A DNA stretch of 64,000 nucleotides from Bacillus sp. OV322 (GCF_900112495.1 NZ_FOMA01000005.1:434001-498000), one strand, 5' to 3'. Positions 26,071-34,655 are shown, numbered from the stretch's first letter. Translations and numbers: made by a program. The notes: generated by a model not told the origin, from the letters alone.

Positions 26071-26084
26071 AGTAATCGCTTACA
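26071..26084 (-). promoter_or_regulatory. cre-like box in the paa operon leader
   Basis: The minus strand reads TGTAAGCGATTACT, one base from the cre consensus and 13 of 14 identical to the box in the PheDH operon leader. It lies about 50 bases downstream of the predicted start and 22 bases before the paaK ATG. Confidence 0.6.
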
Positions 26085-26136
26085 TAATCGTATAACGGTT
26101 TTTACTCGCCTGTTATTTTTTTGTTATGTTACTACA

Positions 26137-26166
26137 ATCTTACTGCCAGAAACGATTTTATGTCAA
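26137..26166 (-). promoter_or_regulatory. Sigma-A promoter of the paaK-A-B-C-D-ethD-F-G-H-J operon
   Basis: On the minus strand TTGACA (26161-26166) and TAAGAT (26137-26142) are separated by 18 bases. No other promoter-like sequence was apparent between here and paaJ. Confidence 0.55.
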
Positions 26167-26387
26167 TATATTCTGAAAATTTTAATCTACCTAATGTATT
26201 TTATTTCGATGACCTCTGTAAAGATAGACGAACATTCATTTCCAAAACTCTTTTTGCTTCATAACATATTAGATGCACTTTCCATTAGCGATTCATTTGA
26301 TTGGTTTTATATTTGGATAGCTTGGGCCAAGAATTCAAGAAGGTTTTTCTTTATCTTCAGTGCTGCATGCAAAAGGAGCTGATATAG

Positions 26388-27371
26388 ATGTCATTTTATA
26401 AATTAATCCCTTTCAAGCCGGAGGGAAATTTAACGGATGTTTTCGAAGTGCCTCCAGGAATTAAGCTGATAAAGGCTTCCTCTCTCTGGAAGGAAGGATA
26501 TAAAGGGGAAAATATTGTTGTTGCTGTCATTGATACAGGGTGCCAGGCATCACATCCCGATTTAATCGGACAAGTTATCGATGGCTGCAATTTTACAGGA
26601 GATTATGAAGGCGCACCTGAAAATTATAATGATAATAATGGTCATGGAACACATGTAAGCGGCATAATTGCTGCAGCCGGGAACTCATTAGGCGTAAAGG
26701 GTGCTGCACCTGGGGCGAAAATTTTAGCTTTGAAGGTTTTAGACGCTAAAGGAGAAGGTAACGATGAGAATATCGCTGCAGCCATAAAATATGCTGCTAA
26801 TTGGACAGGCCCTGCTGGAGAAAAAGTAAGAGTCATCTCAATGTCTTTAGGAGGCCCGGAAGATAATCCTCTCGTGCACGCAGCAATAAAACACGCCGTA
26901 TGGAAAAACATACTTGTAGTTTGTGCTGCGGGAAATGAAGGTGACGGATCTGCTTCTAAAGATGAATACAGCTATCCTGGGGCATATCCGGAGGTTGTGG
27001 AAGTGGGTTCTGTTAATTTGCTGCAGGAAATTTCCTCTTTCAGCAATTCTAATAGTGAAGTAGATTTGGTGGCTCCAGGCGAGCAGATTTTATCAACCTA
27101 TCCTGTAAACTCTTATAGAGTCCTGTCTGGCACTTCAATGGCGGCGCCGCATGTATCTGGAGCTGCAGCGCTTATTATTGACAAGTTCGAAACAATCTGG
27201 AAACGCAAGATCACAGAACCGGAAATTTTTAATTTACTCATGCAGCATACGGTGACTTTAGGCAATCCGAGAAAGGAAGAAGGAAATGGCATGATTAAAT
27301 TAAATACACCAAAAAAACAAAAGCTTCGATCTCTTCTTCAAAATATAATTAAGCAGGTCTCCAGCAAGTAA
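26388..27371 (+). CDS. isp: Intracellular subtilisin-like serine protease
   Basis: The 327-residue S8 peptidase has no signal peptide. It begins with YKLIPFKPE, a variant of the LIPY motif in the N-terminal inhibitory extension of intracellular subtilisins. The catalytic triad lies in VVAVIDTGCQASHPDL (Asp), NNGHGTHVSG (His) and LSGTSMAAPHVSG (Ser). AAGNEG carries the oxyanion Asn. ISPs degrade cytosolic proteins in stationary phase and are controlled by N-terminal self-cleavage. AAAGGAG lies 9 bases before the ATG. It is monocistronic and separate from the paa operon. Confidence 0.92.
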   Translation: MSFYKLIPFKPEGNLTDVFEVPPGIKLIKASSLWKEGYKGENIVVAVIDTGCQASHPDLIGQVIDGCNFTGDYEGAPENYNDNNGHGTHVSGIIAAAGNSLGVKGAAPGAKILALKVLDAKGEGNDENIAAAIKYAANWTGPAGEKVRVISMSLGGPEDNPLVHAAIKHAVWKNILVVCAAGNEGDGSASKDEYSYPGAYPEVVEVGSVNLLQEISSFSNSNSEVDLVAPGEQILSTYPVNSYRVLSGTSMAAPHVSGAAALIIDKFETIWKRKITEPEIFNLLMQHTVTLGNPRKEEGNGMIKLNTPKKQKLRSLLQNIIKQVSSK

Positions 27372-27486
27372 TCAGTTTTCAATCATTGTTAATTCCCATT
27401 AATTCATTAATTTTTCAGAATATATTGATTTTTAATGAAAACTATTCATATAATCTAATTATCCTAGGACCTTTGGAGGTGTTTTA

Positions 27487-27891
27487 ATGGGCATCAGATT
27501 TTTGAAAATCTCGGTCATCTACTTCTTAATTGGAATTGGCTTTGGCATGTTCATGTCTATATCCCATAAGTTTCAATATGCCCCAACACATGCGCATATT
27601 AATTTATTAGGATGGACTTCACTGGCATTATCAGGACTTATTTATGCACTGTACCCTGCACTTGCAGAAAAAAAGCTCGCTATATTTCATTTTTGGCTTC
27701 ATAATATCGGACTTCCTGTTATGATGCTTGGCCTTATTTGGCTGGAATCGGGAAATTCCTCTGTAGAGCCTCTCATTGCAGCCGGTGCAACAGTTATGAG
27801 CCTGGGAATCATTTGCTTCACTGTCAATGTGCTGAAAAATTTAAAAACCTCATCAGAGCAGCCGGCAAAAAGTAAGATTGTTTCATATTAA
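27487..27891 (+). CDS. Small four-helix membrane protein, haem-copper oxidase subunit I-like
   Basis: The 134-residue protein has about four transmembrane helices. The segment YAPTHAHINLLGWTSLALSGLIYALYP resembles the first haem-ligating part of CcoN/NorB-type subunits (histidines before a conserved Gly-Trp). Such short proteins are often annotated as cytochrome c oxidase subunit 1-like but are far too small to be an oxidase. Haem binding or sensing is possible. GGAGG precedes the ATG. A small ORF follows 21 bases after the stop and may share the transcript. Confidence 0.6.
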   Translation: MGIRFLKISVIYFLIGIGFGMFMSISHKFQYAPTHAHINLLGWTSLALSGLIYALYPALAEKKLAIFHFWLHNIGLPVMMLGLIWLESGNSSVEPLIAAGATVMSLGIICFTVNVLKNLKTSSEQPAKSKIVSY

Positions 27892-27912
27892 AATAAGATG
27901 GAGCTGAAAAAC

Positions 27913-28059
27913 TTGGAAGATAAGCCGAATTATTATGATGGAAGCGGAACCCTGATTGTGGATTCTAATACATCCCCAGCAACTAAAATAATGGAATTCA
28001 CACCGCTTATCAGGGCGAGCATAAGCTGTAATCCTTACGGAGCAGAGCCGGAAAAATAA
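27913..28059 (+). CDS. Small hypothetical protein (48 codons)
   Basis: A short reading frame starts at TTG 27913, with GGAG 9 bases upstream; ATG 27898 in the same frame is an alternative giving 53 residues. The product begins MEDKPNYYDGSGTLIVDS and ends CNPYGAEPEK. It is soluble and acidic and not recognised. It lies between the membrane protein gene and a strong terminator, so it is probably the second gene of that transcript. Support is a plausible ribosome site, codon-like composition and placement, with no family match. Confidence 0.4.
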   Translation: MEDKPNYYDGSGTLIVDSNTSPATKIMEFTPLIRASISCNPYGAEPEK

Positions 28060-28084
28060 TTTTTGATATCATTACATTTGTTAA

Positions 28085-28125
28085 AAAGGCATAGAAATTC
28101 AGCGGATTTCTATGCCTTTGTTTTT
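28085..28125 (+). terminator. Intrinsic terminator
   Basis: A 14-bp perfect stem (AAAGGCATAGAAAT / ATTTCTATGCCTTT) with a 7-base loop is followed by GTTTTTT. It closes the 27.5-28.06 kb transcript. Confidence 0.9.
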
Positions 28126-28205
28126 TATGTTTATAGTCATTTTGAATTTCAGAACGCATTAATTTAGCTGCAGTAATAAATTAAATTACAAACGGTGGTG
28201 GAAAT

Positions 28206-28583
28206 GTGATTACAGCAATTATTGGAAGTGCCGCTTTTTTTGCTGTCGCCTTTTTATACATACTTTTAGCTCTGGGTTTCCCATTCGGAAATTTGGCCAT
28301 GGGCGGAAAGTATAAAGTAATGCCTAAAAAAATGAGAGCTGCATGTGCCTTTTCAGCCTTAGTTCAATTGGCGGCTATCGTGTTTTTACTTCAGGCAGGC
28401 GATATCATCTCGGCGGATATTTCAAAAAATACGGCCAAAGGAGCCTGTTACTTTTTTGCATGCTATTTATTAATAAATACGATTTTGAATGGGATGTCCA
28501 AAAGTAAAAAGGAAAAGCTTGTCATGACACCATTATCATTCCTGACAGCCATTTGTTTCTTTATCACTGCTTTGAATAGTTAA
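28206..28583 (+). CDS. Four-helix integral membrane protein of unknown function
   Basis: The 125-residue protein has roughly four hydrophobic helices. The first loop, LALGFPFGNLAMGGKYKVMPKKMR, is typical of a small uncharacterised Bacillus membrane family. No catalytic motif is visible. A GTG start at 28206 is used; the ATG two bases earlier is closed at once by TGA. GGTGGTGG precedes it. It is a single gene convergent with the alkyltransferase-like gene. Confidence 0.6.
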   Translation: MITAIIGSAAFFAVAFLYILLALGFPFGNLAMGGKYKVMPKKMRAACAFSALVQLAAIVFLLQAGDIISADISKNTAKGACYFFACYLLINTILNGMSKSKKEKLVMTPLSFLTAICFFITALNS

Positions 28584-28605
28584 AAACTTGCAGGGTTTAC
28601 AGCAT

Positions 28606-28923
28606 TTAAAAATGTTCAAAGGGATTATATTTGTGTTTTTCTAAATCTATTGTATTCGGAGCAATAAATGTAATACCCTCACATTCCAGGTTTAATCGCT
28701 GTTCATTGCTTTGGGAAGAATCCTTAAATCCTATTTCCCCTTTGACATTCAATACACGATGCCAAGGAAGGCCATGCTTCCCGGATAACGAATGAAGAAT
28801 CCGGACGACCTGCCTTGCTCCTCTCGGACTTCCTGCAAGGCTGGCAATCTGACCATATGTCAGGACTTTTCCTGCCGGGATATTTTGAATAATCGTTATG
28901 ACTTTTTCAGTAAATGGCTTCAT
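28606..28923 (-). CDS. atl: Alkyltransferase-like (Atl/MGMT-family) protein lacking the active cysteine
   Basis: The 105-residue protein matches the C-terminal DNA-binding domain of O6-alkylguanine-DNA alkyltransferase (IPAGKVLTYGQIASLAGSPRGARQVVRIL). The active-site motif PCHR is PWHRV here, so it cannot accept an alkyl group. Atl proteins bind O6-alkylguanine, flip it out and channel the lesion to nucleotide excision repair. It is monocistronic. The assignment rests on the family motif and the Cys-to-Trp change. Confidence 0.9.
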   Translation of the reverse strand: MKPFTEKVITIIQNIPAGKVLTYGQIASLAGSPRGARQVVRILHSLSGKHGLPWHRVLNVKGEIGFKDSSQSNEQRLNLECEGITFIAPNTIDLEKHKYNPFEHF

Positions 28924-29090
28924 ATTCCTCTCCGTATCATCCTTTATGTTTTTTCCTGATAAAATGTTTGATGGGAGTTCTGCCGGAAACCCGTTTCACT
29001 CTCTAGTACTAAATATAACGTAAAGGACTTTCTGAAGGAAGGAATAGCTGCTGCAAAAATTATGGAGCTTAATGTTAGCCAAATTTCAAA

Positions 29091-29126
29091 GAGAAAAAGC
29101 ACCAAACTCCTGAATTAACTGCTTTT
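29091..29126 (-). terminator. Probable terminator of the thiamin operon
   Basis: On the minus strand an AAAAGCA / TGCTTTTT stem with a long loop is followed by a T-rich tract (TTTCTCTTTG). It lies about 20 bases after the thiE stop. The long loop makes it only moderately convincing. Confidence 0.45.
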
Positions 29127-29144
29127 GCCTTTTTCTTTTACCTT

Positions 29145-29813
29145 TTATAGATCGTTTACACTGCTTACTTCATTCCGCAACTCTTCGGCAGCTTTCTTTG
29201 CAGATGCTGCATGAGTGATCCCCGTGATGACAGAGACCCCATCACCGCCATCTTCAATAATTTTCCCGGCATTTCCCGGACGGATCCCCCCAATCCCTAC
29301 AATCGGGAGAGAAATCCCTTTATTCCGGATAGCTTTGATTAGTTCTGTTCCACTTGCGGCTTTTGCATCCTTTTTTGTGGCTGTTTCATAAATGGGGCCG
29401 ATTCCTAAATAATCTGCTCCATCATGGATGGCTTTTTCCGCTTCTTCTAACGAGTGAACAGAAACCCCCATTAATTTGTCTTTTCCTATCCGTGCCCTTG
29501 CAGCTTCTGCAGAATCATCATCTTGGCCGATATGTATTCCATCAGCATTAATTTTCAATGCTAATTCTATGTCATCATTTACGAGAAATGGAATGTCCTT
29601 TTCTCTGCAGATTGCCTGCAATCGTTCTGCAAGCATTACTTTGCTTTTTTTGCTTAATGAACCTATTCCTTTTTCACGATACTGAAAAAGGGTCACTCCG
29701 CCCTCGATTGCTTCCGCTAAAATCTCTTCTGGATCTTTCATGCAATTTGTGCTGCCCATAATCAGATAAACTTTCAGATATTCCCGTATTGATTTAATAT
29801 CTTTTTTTATCAT
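29145..29813 (-). CDS. thiE: Thiamine-phosphate synthase
   Basis: The 222-residue TIM-barrel enzyme joins HMP-PP and HET-P to thiamin phosphate. Key segments are FQYREKGIG (pyrophosphate binding), LVNDDIELALKINADGIHIGQDD, and YLGIGPIYETATKKDA with VGIGGI and phosphate-loop DGVSVITGI. The in-frame ORF extends 40 codons upstream into thiD. The ATG at 29813 is used because the product then begins at the normal ThiE N-terminus; this leaves a 20-base overlap with thiD. It is the last gene of the TPP-controlled operon. Confidence 0.92.
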   Translation of the reverse strand: MIKKDIKSIREYLKVYLIMGSTNCMKDPEEILAEAIEGGVTLFQYREKGIGSLSKKSKVMLAERLQAICREKDIPFLVNDDIELALKINADGIHIGQDDDSAEAARARIGKDKLMGVSVHSLEEAEKAIHDGADYLGIGPIYETATKKDAKAASGTELIKAIRNKGISLPIVGIGGIRPGNAGKIIEDGGDGVSVITGITHAASAKKAAEELRNEVSSVNDL

Positions 29814-30624
29814 AATCTTGTTCTCTCTTTCTATGCTGATAGGCCCAATGATTTGTAGGACCGTGGCCCCCGCCAATGAAAAGAGTTTCCTCAATTGCCG
29901 CCTGGATAAATAATTTTGCCGTCCTGACAGCATCTACTACATTTGAGCCCTTGGCCAACTCTGCGGCAATTGCGGATGAGAATGTGCAGCCCGTTCCATG
30001 TGTATGTCTGGTGTTTACCCTGCTGCTTTCCAGGTAGATAAAATTCAGTCCGTCATACAGCAAATCAATCACTTTCCCCCCTGATTCATCATGTCCGCCT
30101 TTAATGACGATAAATTCAGCCCCCATTTCAAAAATCCTCTTTGCAGCTAATTCCCGTTCATGTAAAGAAGCAATAGTGCTTCCGGTTAATGCTTCTGCTT
30201 CGGGAATATTAGGAGTAACTACCTTGGCGAGTGGAATCAAGTGATTTTCCAGGGCATTAACTGCTTCCTGCTGCAATAGAGATGCTCCTCCTTTTGCAAT
30301 CATTACCGGATCTACAACAAGGTTTTTCAGTTGATATTCTTTCACCTTTTCCGACACTTCTTTAATAATTTCACTGCTGAAAAGCATGCCTGTTTTCACG
30401 GAATCAGCTCCCATGTCTAATGCGATGGAGTCTAATTGATCACTGACTGCACTGGGCGGAAGAGGATAGACTGCCTGGACTCCATACGTATTTTGCGCTG
30501 TTACGGCTGTTATGGCAGACATACCGTAGACTCCAAGCTCCTGAAAGGTCTTGATATCAGCCTGAATGCCTGCCCCGCCGCTGCTGTCAGAACCAGCAAT
30601 TGTTAAAGCTTTATATCTTGTCAT
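29794..30624 (-). CDS. thiD: Hydroxymethylpyrimidine/phosphomethylpyrimidine kinase
   Basis: The 276-residue ribokinase-fold enzyme phosphorylates HMP twice to HMP-PP. It begins ALTIAGSDSSGGAGIQADIKTF, the ThiD hallmark. It has DPVMIAKGG (substrate loop) and VNTRHTHGTGCTFSSAIAAELAKG, the anion hole and catalytic Asp region; the usual D of GTGC[A/T] motifs is represented by the TGC segment. It lies between thiM and thiE with a 20-base overlap into thiE. Confidence 0.93.
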   Translation of the reverse strand: MTRYKALTIAGSDSSGGAGIQADIKTFQELGVYGMSAITAVTAQNTYGVQAVYPLPPSAVSDQLDSIALDMGADSVKTGMLFSSEIIKEVSEKVKEYQLKNLVVDPVMIAKGGASLLQQEAVNALENHLIPLAKVVTPNIPEAEALTGSTIASLHERELAAKRIFEMGAEFIVIKGGHDESGGKVIDLLYDGLNFIYLESSRVNTRHTHGTGCTFSSAIAAELAKGSNVVDAVRTAKLFIQAAIEETLFIGGGHGPTNHWAYQHRKREQDYDKKRY

Positions 30625-30639
30625 CTTTTTAATCTCCCT

Positions 30640-31431
30640 TCACTCGATTACACGGATTTTTTGTCTTTCTTCCAGCTCTTTTATAGAAACCTTTGATAAC
30701 TGATTGAGAAATTCAATTTGGAAACTTCCTGGACCGTTTTCCTGCGTTTTCCCGGCAGCCAGCTCAGCTGCCACCCCGTAAAAAGCGCAGGCCTCTGCAG
30801 CTGCTTTCAAAAGATTGACAGATGAAGCAGCAAAAGCTGCTGTTACAGAACTTAGCAGGCATCCTGTCCCAGTTACCTTTGTTAAAATAGGGTGTCCATT
30901 CCCGCACTTGTAGACAGTAGTTCCATCTGTAATCACATCTTCTTTGCCTGTAATCACGGAGATGCATCCAAACTTCCGGGCAGTCTTCCTTGCCAGGTTT
31001 GTAACGTCCTTTCTTCCCTCGCCTGCATCGACACCTTTTATGATCCATTCTTCACCAATTAAATGGGAAGCTTCAGCTGCATTTCCTCTAAGTATCGCTA
31101 CCTGAACTTCCTGAAGGATTTTTCTTGCTGATTCTGTGCGATAAGGCGTTGCTCCTGCCCCGACCGGATCAAATACAACCGGCACTCCATGTTCATTGGC
31201 AGATTTCCCTGCTATAATCATGGACTGAACTGCCCTTTCATCAAGTGTCCCCATATTTAACACAACGGCACTGGATATTTTCGCCATATCTGCCACTTCT
31301 TCGTGTGCATGGGCCATGACAGGTGAGGCTCCCATGGCCAATAATCCATTAGCTGTAAAATTGGTAACAACAGCATTTGTAATATTATGAATTAGAGGAT
31401 TGTCCATTCTAACTTTTTCTATCGTATTCAT
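30640..31431 (-). CDS. thiM: Hydroxyethylthiazole kinase
   Basis: The 263-residue ribokinase-like enzyme phosphorylates the thiazole alcohol HET for salvage. Typical motifs are [32 protein letters not shown] at the N-terminus, [11 protein letters not shown], and [19 protein letters not shown] with the catalytic Cys/Gly loop. ATG 31431 is used because GGGAG lies 8 bases upstream. Upstream in-frame codons lie inside thiY. It starts 17 bases downstream of the thiY stop. Confidence 0.93.
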   Translation of the reverse strand: MNTIEKVRMDNPLIHNITNAVVTNFTANGLLAMGASPVMAHAHEEVADMAKISSAVVLNMGTLDERAVQSMIIAGKSANEHGVPVVFDPVGAGATPYRTESARKILQEVQVAILRGNAAEASHLIGEEWIIKGVDAGEGRKDVTNLARKTARKFGCISVITGKEDVITDGTTVYKCGNGHPILTKVTGTGCLLSSVTAAFAASSVNLLKAAAEACAFYGVAAELAAGKTQENGPGSFQIEFLNQLSKVSIKELEERQKIRVIE

Positions 31432-31447
31432 TCTGCTCTCTCCCGTT

Positions 31448-32446
31448 TCATATGTTTTTAAATGCATCGCTTGCTTTGATATTTGATTTTATTACTTTAC
31501 TGTCATGAAGCCACTTTGCTACCCTGTCCCAGGATGAGGGTTCTTGATAGCCAAACGGCCGTTTTTTTGCATCCATCAAAGGCAATAAAATGTTCAGACT
31601 TTTGGTTTCAATATCTTTTTCAAGCGGAGAAGTTTTTTCTTCATGCTTTAATAAAATAGATAATCCCTTATCAGGGTTTTTTTGTACAAATTCCTGCCCT
31701 TTATTAATGGCAGACATGAATTTTTTATAAACACCCGTTCTTTCTTTTAGCCCTTTATCACTGGCTACAAGCACCAGCTCATAATAATCTGGAACTCCAT
31801 AGTCTGAAGGATTAAAGCTTCTCACGTTGTGTCCTTCTTTTTCCAGCAGCAGTTTTTCGTGATTGACATATCCGCCAATCAAGCCATCCGTTTTCTTGGC
31901 TGCTAGCGCAGGGATAAGATCATAGCCGACATCTGCCATTTTCACCTTCTGCGGATTCCCTCCATCATTTTTTACCATAGTATGAACAATTGCTTCATCC
32001 AGCGGGATAGATGGGTAGCCAACCAATTTCCCCTCTAAATCACGTGGAGATTTCACTTTGCCGCCTGCAGGCACGAGCAGTGTATTTAATGGATGCCTGA
32101 CTATTGCGCCGATTGATTTAACCTGTATATGTTGTGACCTGGCTATAATGACCTCTGGCTGGTAACTGATTGCTAAGTCCATTTTTCCGGCAGCGACCAG
32201 CCTTAAGGGGTCGTTTGTATCTGCCGGCATTTTAATATCCACATCTAGCCCTTGTTCTTTAAAATAACCCTTCTCTTTTGCTGCATATAAAAACGAGTGA
32301 ACGGCATTTGGATACCAATCCAGCATTAGACTCACTTTCTGTAAATGATTATTTGACTGCTTCTTTCCTGCCTGATTGTCATCTGAGCAGCCGCTCATCA
32401 GGGTAAGGGTTAGTACCAAAAAAAGAATACAAAGTTTTTTCATCAA
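31448..32446 (-). CDS. thiY: ABC transporter substrate-binding lipoprotein for thiamin pyrimidine precursors
   Basis: The 332-residue protein has a lipoprotein signal peptide ([20 protein letters not shown], lipobox LMSGC) and then an NMT1/THI5-type binding domain. [32 protein letters not shown] and [22 protein letters not shown] are diagnostic. In Bacillus ThiY binds N-formyl-4-amino-5-aminomethyl-2-methylpyrimidine, a degradation product of thiamin, and delivers it to ThiXZ. It is followed by thiM, preceded by thiX, and under TPP riboswitch control. Confidence 0.92.
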   Translation of the reverse strand: MMKKLCILFLVLTLTLMSGCSDDNQAGKKQSNNHLQKVSLMLDWYPNAVHSFLYAAKEKGYFKEQGLDVDIKMPADTNDPLRLVAAGKMDLAISYQPEVIIARSQHIQVKSIGAIVRHPLNTLLVPAGGKVKSPRDLEGKLVGYPSIPLDEAIVHTMVKNDGGNPQKVKMADVGYDLIPALAAKKTDGLIGGYVNHEKLLLEKEGHNVRSFNPSDYGVPDYYELVLVASDKGLKERTGVYKKFMSAINKGQEFVQKNPDKGLSILLKHEEKTSPLEKDIETKSLNILLPLMDAKKRPFGYQEPSSWDRVAKWLHDSKVIKSNIKASDAFKNI

Positions 32447-32466
32447 TATCGTTTCCTTTCGTTCAA

Positions 32467-33240
32467 TTAGCTGTCTGCATGAAAATGATGTTTAAGTACT
32501 TTTTTTTCAAAAACTGTGATCAGAAAAAAGAAGATCATACCAAGAAGGGAGAGAAGAAAAACAGAAGCGAAAACGGCATCCGCCTGCAGGTTTCCAGACA
32601 TTCTGCGGCTAAAATATCCAAGTCCCGCACTTCCCCCCAGCCATTCGCCAATCGTTGCGCCTACCACGCTGTACACGGCTGCCATTTTCAAGCCTGATAA
32701 AAACATGGGCAATGCAAGCGGTATCTCCACTTTCCTAAAAATTTGAAATCTTCCGGCGCCCATTGTCCTAAGCAAGTCGCTGTATGACCTTTGTCCCACC
32801 CTTAATCCATCGTATGTACTGACGGCTATAGGAAAAAAAGCAGTCAAAAAGGTTACAGCCACCTTTCCCCAGATGGAGTAGCCAAACCACATAATGAAAA
32901 TCGGCGAAATCGCAATAAGCGGAACAGTTTGCGAAATAATTAAAAAAGGGTAGCAGATTTTTTCCAGCGCTTTTGAAAAGTGCATGGCTATTCCCAGTAA
33001 AATCCCCCCTGCTGCAGAAAGAAGGAATCCGATTAGCACCTCCTGCAGAGTGACAGTCACATGCTGCAGCAAAAGCGCGTCGTTTTCATGAAGCGATGTA
33101 AAAATGGCAGAGGGTGCCGGAAGAATAAATGAAGGAATATCACCCTTTTTCACAATCCACTCCCACAGACTGATAAAAATAATCGCTGCAAGTATAAATA
33201 AACCATAATTATTGCTCCATTGTTTCCATTTGCCCTTCAT
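32467..33240 (-). CDS. thiX: ABC transporter permease for thiamin pyrimidine precursors
   Basis: The 257-residue inner-membrane permease has about six helices and the BPD-transport signature near residues 150-170 (LRTMGAGRFQIFRKVEIPLALP, the EAA loop that contacts ThiZ). It forms the channel for formylaminopyrimidine-type precursors with ThiY and ThiZ. Its start overlaps the thiZ end by 32 bases, or less if a later start is used. Confidence 0.9.
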   Translation of the reverse strand: MKGKWKQWSNNYGLFILAAIIFISLWEWIVKKGDIPSFILPAPSAIFTSLHENDALLLQHVTVTLQEVLIGFLLSAAGGILLGIAMHFSKALEKICYPFLIISQTVPLIAISPIFIMWFGYSIWGKVAVTFLTAFFPIAVSTYDGLRVGQRSYSDLLRTMGAGRFQIFRKVEIPLALPMFLSGLKMAAVYSVVGATIGEWLGGSAGLGYFSRRMSGNLQADAVFASVFLLSLLGMIFFFLITVFEKKVLKHHFHADS

Positions 33241-33979
33241 GCTGAATCAGCCTCTCCAGTTCTTTTCTTTTTTCCAGAAAAAGCGGATCGTATATTAAAT
33301 CCGGAGTTCTTGGCCTTGGAAATTCAACTTTTATTTCTCTAAGGCTGCGTTCCTTTTTGCCAAGTATATAAATTTTGTCGCTTAACAATATTGCTTCTTC
33401 GAGATCATGTGTGATAAATATAACGGTTTTTTCAAGCTCTTCCCATAGATCCAGCAGCCAGGTTTGCATACTGCGTTTTGTCATTGAATCTAAAGCGCCA
33501 AAGGGTTCATCAAGCAATAACAGGTCTTTTCCTGTCATGATTGTTCTTAAGAAGGCAGCTCTTTGCTTCATCCCCCCTGAAAGTTCATGAGGATAAGCAT
33601 TTTCATAGCCGGTTAATCCAAACCTGTCAATCCATTCCGAGATTTGTTTTATGCTTCGTTTTTTATCTGACCGGGAAAGTTCCGCTGGCAGAAGCATATT
33701 CCCCATCAATGTCCTCCACGGCATGAGCAGATCTTTTTGCGGCATATATCCTACCTTTCCAAGAATTTTTTTAGTTACCACACCTTTTATTGCAACACTC
33801 CCACTAACAGGCTGAAGCAAGCCTGAGATCAGTTTAAACAGAGTGCTTTTTCCTGAACCGCTGGCACCTATGACCGAAACAAACTCTCCTTGCTTTACTT
33901 TCATGGACAAATCAATAAAAATAGGATTTTTGCCTTTTTCAGCGGGAAAGGAAAATGACAGGTTTTCTATTAACAGCAT
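33209..33979 (-). CDS. thiZ: ABC transporter ATP-binding protein for thiamin pyrimidine precursors
   Basis: ATPase of about 256 residues with Walker A IGASGSGKSTLFKLI, Q-loop GYMPQKDLLMPWRT, signature LSGGMKQRAAFLRTI, Walker B LLLLDEPFGALD and H-loop ITHDLEEA. It powers ThiXY uptake. The start is uncertain. ATG 33979 gives a normal N-terminus MLLIENLSFSF but no close ribosome site. ATG 34000 directly abuts AAAGGAG and overlaps the tenA end. Translation is likely coupled to tenA. Confidence 0.9.
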   Translation of the reverse strand: MLLIENLSFSFPAEKGKNPIFIDLSMKVKQGEFVSVIGASGSGKSTLFKLISGLLQPVSGSVAIKGVVTKKILGKVGYMPQKDLLMPWRTLMGNMLLPAELSRSDKKRSIKQISEWIDRFGLTGYENAYPHELSGGMKQRAAFLRTIMTGKDLLLLDEPFGALDSMTKRSMQTWLLDLWEELEKTVIFITHDLEEAILLSDKIYILGKKERSLREIKVEFPRPRTPDLIYDPLFLEKRKELERLIQHEGQMETMEQ

Positions 33980-33983
33980 ATAG

Positions 33984-34655
33984 TCATACAGGCCAATCAT
34001 CTCCTTTGTATACACTGTCCCAGAACAAATATTCAAAGCGTGAGGATGTTATAAAAAGATTAGTGAGATTCTCAATTTCCACTTTGGGCTGTCCATCTGC
34101 CAGAGAATCCAGGAGATTGATCAGCCACTTTGCAGACTTGCCGAATTCCTCGGAAGCATACATTGTGACCCATTCACCATATAATGGATGAGTATCAGAA
34201 CCAGGATATTTTTCCTTAAGCATGTTTCCTATTTCCCAGTAGCTCCACATACATGGCAAAAGCGCGGCAGCTAATTCTGCAAGTGATCCATTTTGTCCTG
34301 CATTCAGCATGAACCCTGTATATGCAAGGTTTATTGGGGTGGGTGAGGAATTCTCCAAATCACGGCTGCTTATTGCAAATTCTCTCGCGTATTTCCGGTG
34401 CAGCTCCATTTCGCTGTGCAGTGTTTCATTCAGGATGGCGGAAAACGCACTCATCGTCTGGACATCCCGGGCTTTTAAAACCCCTAGTGCAAAAAGTCTG
34501 CTGTACTCAATTAAAAAGATATAATCTTGCTTCATATATCTGACAAAAACTTCTTTAGGCAGCTCACCGGTGCCAATACCAGCAATAAATGGATGGTGGT
34601 GTGTTTTTGCCCAAATTTCCTGGACTTTCACATGCATGATATGAGTAAATGTCAT
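33984..34655 (-). CDS. tenA: Aminopyrimidine aminohydrolase TenA (thiaminase II)
   Basis: The 223-residue all-helical enzyme hydrolyses 4-amino-5-aminomethyl-2-methylpyrimidine to HMP, which ThiD then phosphorylates. The catalytic cysteine lies in LLPCMWSYWEIG, and the conserved Glu in SSRFEYLFWD near the C-terminus. YMKQDYIFLIEYSRLFALGVLKA is the TenA substrate-site helix. Its position just after ylmB matches the known salvage route: import by ThiXYZ, deformylation by YlmB, deamination by TenA. Confidence 0.92.
   Translation of the reverse strand: MTFTHIMHVKVQEIWAKTHHHPFIAGIGTGELPKEVFVRYMKQDYIFLIEYSRLFALGVLKARDVQTMSAFSAILNETLHSEMELHRKYAREFAISSRDLENSSPTPINLAYTGFMLNAGQNGSLAELAAALLPCMWSYWEIGNMLKEKYPGSDTHPLYGEWVTMYASEEFGKSAKWLINLLDSLADGQPKVEIENLTNLFITSSRFEYLFWDSVYKGDDWPV

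Noticed and set aside
28985-29118. Possible remnant of a small helix-turn-helix protein (KEGIAAAKIMELNVSQISKRK in one plus frame)
   Set aside because: Only about 40 codons are open, there is no start codon with ribosome site, and part of it forms the putative thiE terminator. It was too weak to call a pseudogene.
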